NCBI GenBank assembly: GCA_006538405.1
Contig: BJKQ01000020.1
Span: forward strand, 1-64,000
Direction: 5' to 3'
DNA from: Hansfordia pulvinata
Taxonomy: Eukaryota; Ascomycota; Sordariomycetes; Xylariales
Length of the DNA: 64,000 nt
Of the stretch, positions 58,171 to 64,000 are shown piece after piece. The translations under genes and the position numbers were made by a program. The notes under the pieces were generated by a model. The model saw only the letters and a program-made list of their open reading frames with translations, was not told where the DNA came from and ran no database searches. Numbering within the stretch: position 1 is the stretch's first letter; each line of letters opens with the position of its first letter.

Positions 58171-61100
58171 GGTGCGAGACGCGGAGGGGCGAGAGCCGAC
58201 GCGCCGGGCCGATGTCTAGAGGGAAGTGGGCGGTGAAGCTGGACTACCACCGGGGTTGCGGCAGTCGCATGGCTCGTCGCTGTCACAGCTGGAGCGTGGC
58301 TGGAGCTAGCCGGCTGGCAGTGGGCGACGTGAAGTCGCGCGGTGGAATGAGATGGACAGGGACGGCGAGAATATGGGAGCGCTCGCGCAGTGTTCTTCAG
58401 GCCTGGGCTATGTCGAGCATGGCAGACACAGAGAAAAGCCGTCGAGGCAAGAATGCAGGCACTTGGCGGAGAGGCCACACCGTGAGCTGGGTGGAGCAGA
58501 CGAGAGCAGGGCGCAATGGCTGGCAGGGTTGAAGGTCGGACGGCAGTAATGGCGGGCGGCGGATGTGGTTGTGCCGACAGAGGAGGCAAGGAAGACCTGG
58601 CGTTGGGCGTCGCGAACCAGGGTGATGGCACAGGAAATGCTTAATGCGTCCCACCAAGGCGGCGGCCGCGCAGGAGCACGAGCAGGCCGGCTGATGGCCC
58701 GCGAGGCAGAGACAGCTGCCCTAATAGAACGGACCAACCGACGTGCGCCGCTCCGGCATGGGTGATCTTTGTGCGCGTCCGAGGGGCGCGGTGCAAGCGC
58801 TGAACGTATCCGTAGACGTCAGGGAGATCTGTGTAGCTGAGACAGTCAAGCCGGACGAAAGATAGGTGCCGTATAAAGAATCAACTAGCGACAGCACTTG
58901 GGCAATCTACGACAGTGCTGAGGCTGCCTGTAAGGTCTCGAATAAGATAATCCTGGTGAGTTCTGGTGAGAAACTGGAAAAAGACGACGAGCAAGGGGAG
59001 GCGGCGGAGGGATCGCTGGATGATGGGACGGCGGGAGTCGTGGCCGTACGAGTACATTTGCCGGTGCGCGTAGTCGCACCTTCAATCTGGAGTCTGGCCT
59101 GCACGATTGCTAAGTGGTATGTACCTCAGACTATTGACGTAAGTTAAGTTCTGGCCCATGTGCCGAAAATGTCCTCGTCAGCAAAGACCAATCACTGTCG
59201 GGCACTGGAGCTATTGCGGTTAAGCACAATGCACCGACGGGCCTAGCTCTGGACACATGTACTCGTACGCATACATAAAAGAACCTGGTAGCTAGGTGGC
59301 TAGGTCCTCTGTCTGATGTGCCCTCCATACTCGTAAGTGTTCAAAGAGTGGAAGCCGAATGACCCCATCTGCAGAGGCGGCCCAGCTACGGAGTAGAGGG
59401 CAGAGAGGTGGGAGTGGTACCGGGCTAATAAGCTACCTACGCGGGCTGGCGAGTACTCGTACTCCGTCCGAGTGCTCGTACAGGTACGCAAGCAGGAGTG
59501 GAGCGGTACTGGGCTGGGGGAGTTGACTGGTCGGGAGGCAGCCGGCAAGAAAGAAACAACTCCTGCCCACGCACCACGCCCGCAATATGTCGCATTTCCA
59601 TGGTTGCTTTCTTCCACCCGCAGCTGTTGGTTTCGTGGTTCTTTGTCTTAGGCAACGAGGAACGCCCGACATTAGCCTCCATGTTTCCAACATCTCAGTC
59701 TGGCTTCATGTCTCTGCGGGGTTGACGCGACTGGGCCCGAGAAGGACACGTCCCATCCGAAGAGTGCATGGCCTTGTTGGGAGGCAGTTTACCAACAGCA
59801 CCGGCAAAGCGCAAAGTTGCGAGTACTATTCATTGGCTGCCCGCCTAGCTGGCTAAGTACCTTAGCATTATGTCGCTGGTGGCGGACGGATTGGCCGAAT
59901 CAAGTAAAGTCAAGTGGCCACGATGGCGGCAGGCAAAATTGACAATTACATGCGCGGATTGATGTTTTATGCGCGCGTTCAGTGTCGAAGAGTCAAGGGG
60001 TTTGGCCACCTTTGTGTTTGCGGTCTCACACAACACAGCGAAACTTTTAACGAACGCCCACTCGCGACATCTGAAGTACTCATTCTGAAGTACTCATCAT
60101 CTGGTGCAGCCTGACCTTGCAATAGGATTGGCTGTCATAGCTGCTAGCAGAGTCGCCTCTTGCGTTGGATGCAGATACCAGTGCGATTACTGGCGAAACC
60201 TACATCCTTGCATGCATGAGCGCGATTTCACCAGTGGCCCGGTCGATCCGCACGTGTATCTCTGTCTTCTCGGCCGCGCCCGGGCCCGTTTGCCCCGGCA
60301 AAAGCAGCTAAGGTGAGGCGAGTGCCTCCAGCTCCGTCATCACGCGTTGGCTGGGTGCAACAATGTAGACAGGCGCGTTCCTATGCCTGCGGAAATGAGA
60401 CTCATGTGGGTTTCGCCTACGCGTGGCATTTGCTCATGTCGAGTATGGACCTCTTGCCGCTTCCCACTCGTAGTCAGCTTCCAAGGACCCTGTGGCAGCT
60501 GTTTGGTCCTACGCGCCCAGGCCTTGTAGCAAACAAGACAAGAACGTGGGAAAGGCCAGCCAAGATGAGGCACATCAGATGAAGGTACGAAGGCACCTAG
60601 GGATACCTACAATAAACCCCACGGCACGTCGGCCATAGCGTTTGCGCTAGGTCCTCTATTAGCCCGTGGTGACGTCATATTGAATCGGCGCTCGGGAATC
60701 GTCAGATCTCTGCGGTTGACACGGCCTTCTGCCCCTCTCTCACTGTCCCACACTTCGCTGTCGCCTTGCACGCTACACCACTCCGCGGTCACAATTACAT
60801 AGCTTTGCTTGCTTCAGGGCTCTATTGTGTTTTACCAAGTACTGCTATGCATGACCTAAACTAACCCAGCCCCTTGGAATACTCGTAATGGTCAGAGGGT
60901 CAGAGAGGGCCGTTGAAACAAAGTGTTCTATGCCCGTCGCACAATCAGCAAGGAATCAAGCTGTACTGAATGAAACATTGTTGATTCTATCCTGGCTTGC
61001 TTGTCCACCAATATCATCGGGACCACTGAATCCTTGGTGAGCCACCAAGCTTCGCGATGTACGCTCTTCTGAGTATCGTCCAAGCAGTAGTGCTGTATCT

Positions 61101-61498
61101 CTAACAATGTTTGATGCGGTGATGATGATTCATCAGAGAGCGGGTCTTGAAGACAGCGCTGCGGGACGGATCGGAGAGCCGTCAATTGTTGGTTGAGAAG
61201 ATTCGCAGACGCCCTGACCTTGCGATTCAGGTCGGCGATGCCGCAAGTCGTAGAAAAGTCGAAGAATTGAGTAGAGTAGGGGAGCCACAAAGGGAGGTAG
61301 CTATGTGAGATAACTCGTCATCCGCTTGGGTTTTGCTGGCCGTGCCATGCAACATGGCCAGCTTTGGTGTTTTGTTTCCTCCCACAGATGCACAATGCAC
61401 ACCCACTGAGCGTCCGTGGGGGATGGAGATGATTGTATGAGAGTCATGCAGAGCACTGTATCCGCCGCATCTGAGCGGCAGCAAGCTCGTCGACATGT
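58171..61498. other. Intergenic, shared upstream/downstream region; no gene recognised
   Basis: The first 600 bp are the promoter and leader of the minus-strand gene ending at 53,060. The rest holds several copies of TACTCGTA/TACGGAGTA words (for example near 59,050, 59,260, 59,392 and 59,452-59,475). It also holds a 120-codon minus-strand ORF (60,928-61,290) that could be coding but shows no domain or signal and lies where the 3' UTR of the next gene should be. I found no RNA genes. Confidence 0.5.
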
Positions 61499-63607
61499 CT
61501 AGGCAGGTTGCGGATTGCCTGCATTGTCAGCAGCGATCTTGCCATCAAGCTCTGGCAGTCGACCGTCCTGCTGCCTGCGAGCCGATGCCGCATCTTGCCG
61601 CATGAGCTCCTCGGCCTCCCGGCGCTCATCATCTGTCAGTGGTCGCAGGTCGGGCATCTTTTCAGGAGGCAGATTATCCTCATAGTACTCTTCTTCAAAG
61701 GAGACGCTTTGGGCTTCGTGCTCGTCCCAGTGCTCGTTGACGCTGCCCGGGATCTCGTCTGCGTCGGGTACTGCCGTCTGGCCGGGGACGTTGCTGTTCT
61801 TAGCCGGAAGCTTGCCCTTCCTACCCTTGCGAGACTTCATCTTGGCTTTCTCGAGCAGTCTGCGGCGTTCGGCATCTTCCCGGCGACGCTTTCGGTCCTT
61901 GATTTCGTACTGACGAATGAGAGCCTCTGGGGGGCGGCCGAAGATGCGTTCGTACTCGCAGTACTCGCAGACCCATACGTCCTCTGGAGCAGGGGGGTGA
62001 TGATAATTGTTCTCCTGTGTCTGCTTGCGGCGCTGCTTGGCTGCCTTTGCCAGTGAGTTGCCACGTCGCCTGGGCTGCTTAGGCTGCGCAGCGGGAGCCG
62101 ATGGACCTCTGCTTCCGCTTTGGGTGGAATCGTCATGATGCGAAGCACCGGCTGAAGACAGATTAGCTGGCTTGAGATCGACATGACGAGCGAAGCGGTG
62201 ATCAGTACCTGGTACAGGAGGATGCAGACGACCTCCCGTCATCTTCGATGGTGGGGTTCTGGACCCTGGCCAAGGAACTTTCTTTTCGACGAACGTGAAC
62301 TGGCTCGATGAAGAAGGGCCGCTGATGCTCGGGTCGACCTGCTGCTGGAGCAGACCGATATTCTCCTGACCTTGAGATGATGACAGCTTTTCACCTGATG
62401 AGACTGCGTCAGAGATGATACCACTGTATTCTGGATGATGAAGATGTGTCAGCTGTTGAACTGGCAAACCAAACGCGAGTGGGGTTAATGGTTGTATTTG
62501 AAGGTTGGATGGGCAAAGGAAGGGGGCGTGCGCTCGTGGCAGTAGCCAGGGCTGGTCGCCTCTGCTGCTGCGCAACAAGCTTGACAGAGAAACAACAACC
62601 CGCAGTGGCATCATTCAATGTGCAAGCACTCGCCGACTTTTCTAGGCGCTGCGGGGTCAAGGCGTGTGCGGGGCGAGTGAGAGTGAGGTGAATGAGTTCA
62701 GGGCACGCAAACGCAGCGCAAACTGACCACGGAGTTTCGGGGACCGGCCAGGCCAAAGGCTGTTGGGGTCTGACAACGTCCTCAGTGGGCTTCTACCATT
62801 GCGAACCCGAGCATATCTTCCTCTGCTCGACCCGGAGATGCCTTGGTTAGAAATCGCAGGGCCGGCGGTCTGGTAGTATGGCGCTGAAGCTACAGCAACT
62901 GATTCAGGACCATCCTCCTCGACCGATGCTGCAGCCGACAAGACCCCAAAAGTGGCCTGATCGTTCAGTGAATGCGTACCGTTCAGTATCACTTCCCCCG
63001 CTGTCGGTATCTTCCTTTTCTTCTTATTGTTTGTATTCTCAAAGGAATCGTAGCCATCTGTCGAAGGTGGCAGAGAGGAAGGCTGAGGCGCACTTGGTTG
63101 GCGAAGCTGGCTGGGACGCGGCGTGCCTCGCAAGGGCAAAGGGGTCGGAACATCGTGGAATTTACGAGAGCCCTGCGCCCTCCGTGACCGCATTAGCGGG
63201 GTCTCTTCTTGGCTTTTCGTCTCCGACACAGCCGTTGGCATAAGGGCTCATGGGTGGCCTCTGGGGGTGTTTCTCGGCCGATGAAACTGGGGGGCTCTGA
63301 GCCCGGAACGGGAGGCTCGTCCTTGGTGTTCCAGGGATACGCAAATAATGGCACGCCGCTTCCTGGAGCCGGAGGGTAGGGAATCGCGTCTGCTACATCA
63401 GGAGTGAGCCGTTCCCGCAGCCGACGCTTGGGTAGTGGCCGTATAGGCCGATCCGGAAACAGAGAATGTGGTTCGGGGGGCATTCTGGCTGGAAATCCTG
63501 ACGACCCAGGGCAGTGTACTGTTAGCCGCAGACTGCATATATAATATCTTACGGGAAGTTTCCAGGAATGATGGGGACTGAGGGCAGCGGGCGTCTGTCC
63601 AGCCCAT
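61499..63607 (-). CDS. Conserved fungal protein of unknown function with CxxC motif and basic coiled-coil region
   Basis: Proposed exons (minus): 63,607-63,553, 63,497-62,728 and 62,430-61,499. Introns are 55 nt (GTAAGA, GCTAAC branch, CAG) and 297 nt (GTCAGT, GCTGAC branch, CCAG), both phase 1. About 585 residues result if one missing base in the GGG at 63,244-63,246 (CCC on the coding strand) is allowed. The N terminus carries PEPHSLFPDRPIRPLPKRRL, then a Pro-rich segment. The middle is disordered with SPLRTLSD. The C-terminal part has DVWVCEYCEYERIFG (about residues 425-440), where two cysteines in CxxC could bind metal, followed by a Lys/Arg/Glu-rich helix and an acidic tail with YYEDNLPPEKMPDLRPLTDDE. 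The family seems conserved across filamentous fungi, but I know no function for it. Nuclear location is plausible from the basic stretches. A later start at 63,483 (MPPEPHS) is possible if the first intron lies in the 5' UTR. Confidence 0.72.
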
Positions 63608-64000
63608 TACGAAACAATTGAATCGGCCTGAGTGCAGGAGGGGTGGCGGCGCAGCGCTCGCTGCCGCCCACGCGTAACGAGCAACCTAGTGCATCGAAGA
63701 GGGCGAGCCTCGGCCATAGAGGTGAAGAACAGAGGGGTGGTCATACCCATCACATAGCAATCCAATACAGACAGTCCAGCTGCCTCGATCAAAAGGGGTG
63801 GACCGATCCAACGTTTGCGAAGCAGTGAATCTCACGAACCACCCGAAGACCTAGTGGCTGGCGGTCGCCGGTTTTGACTAAGAACGCAGTCGGTGCGTAC
63901 GTCTCCGACTACAGTCGAGCGATGTCGGAGTTGGAAGGCAGCAGACGAGCCAGGTGGCAGACAGCAACTGGCATTAACACAAATGTTAGCTGAGTAGTTC
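63608..64000. other. Promoter side of the preceding minus-strand gene; window end
   Basis: About 390 bp with only short featureless ORFs. It is presumably the promoter of the gene starting at 63,607. No TATA box is obvious and nothing else was seen. Confidence 0.5.

Noticed and set aside
60928..61290. 120-codon minus-strand ORF
   Set aside because: No domain, signal or neighbouring exon. It lies where the 3' UTR of the gene ending at 61,499 is expected. It could be real, but I cannot support it.

Overview
The window is the left end of a filamentous ascomycete chromosome, probably a Sordariomycete. It opens with C-strand telomere repeat (CCCTAA, positions 1-81). About 25.4 kb of extremely AT-rich DNA follows, dominated by TpA, poor in CpA/TpG and with no ORF of 60 codons or more. 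This is the signature of repeat-induced point mutation (RIP). From about 25.44 kb the base composition returns to normal. The downstream genes are GC-rich, with short GT-AG introns carrying CTAAC/CTGAC branch sites, and one GC-AG intron.

Layout. (1) 82-25,440 is RIP-degraded repeat DNA. It holds a nearly complete but dead Ty3/gypsy LTR retrotransposon (8,478-16,349) with 151-bp LTRs, a 5-bp target duplication and a readable reverse transcriptase relic. It also holds a minisatellite with a 100-103-bp unit that was duplicated at higher order (21,954-24,200). (2) 25,441-30,400 alternates normal and RIP-like DNA and carries three small secreted-protein genes: two prepro-type proteins with cysteine-rich tails (26,287-26,814 and 28,169-28,651) and a cysteine-free one on the minus strand (29,983-30,375). 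This is a typical setting for fast-evolving effector-like genes. (3) 30.4-34.6 kb is mostly non-coding, with an intron-containing tRNA-Glu(UUC) at 33,341. (4) 34.6 kb onward holds core-type genes: a D-2-hydroxyacid dehydrogenase, a full-size PDR/ABCG transporter, a P-type plasma-membrane H+-ATPase paralogue with a long acidic insert, a roughly 1,680-residue disordered Ser/Pro-rich protein (minus strand), and a conserved fungal protein with a CxxC motif (minus strand).

How the parts relate. The transporter and the H+-ATPase sit in tandem on the plus strand. Functionally they complement each other: the ATPase builds the plasma-membrane proton gradient and the ABC pump exports xenobiotics. The proximity does not show co-regulation. 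The secreted-protein genes lie between RIP tracts, where RIP leakage could speed their divergence.

Quality warning. Five apparent one-base deletions, most of them explicable at short homopolymers, break otherwise coherent reading frames in three genes, and two telomere units at the very tip each lack one base. This suggests residual long-read indel errors in the assembly rather than several independent pseudogenes, although real mutation is not excluded.
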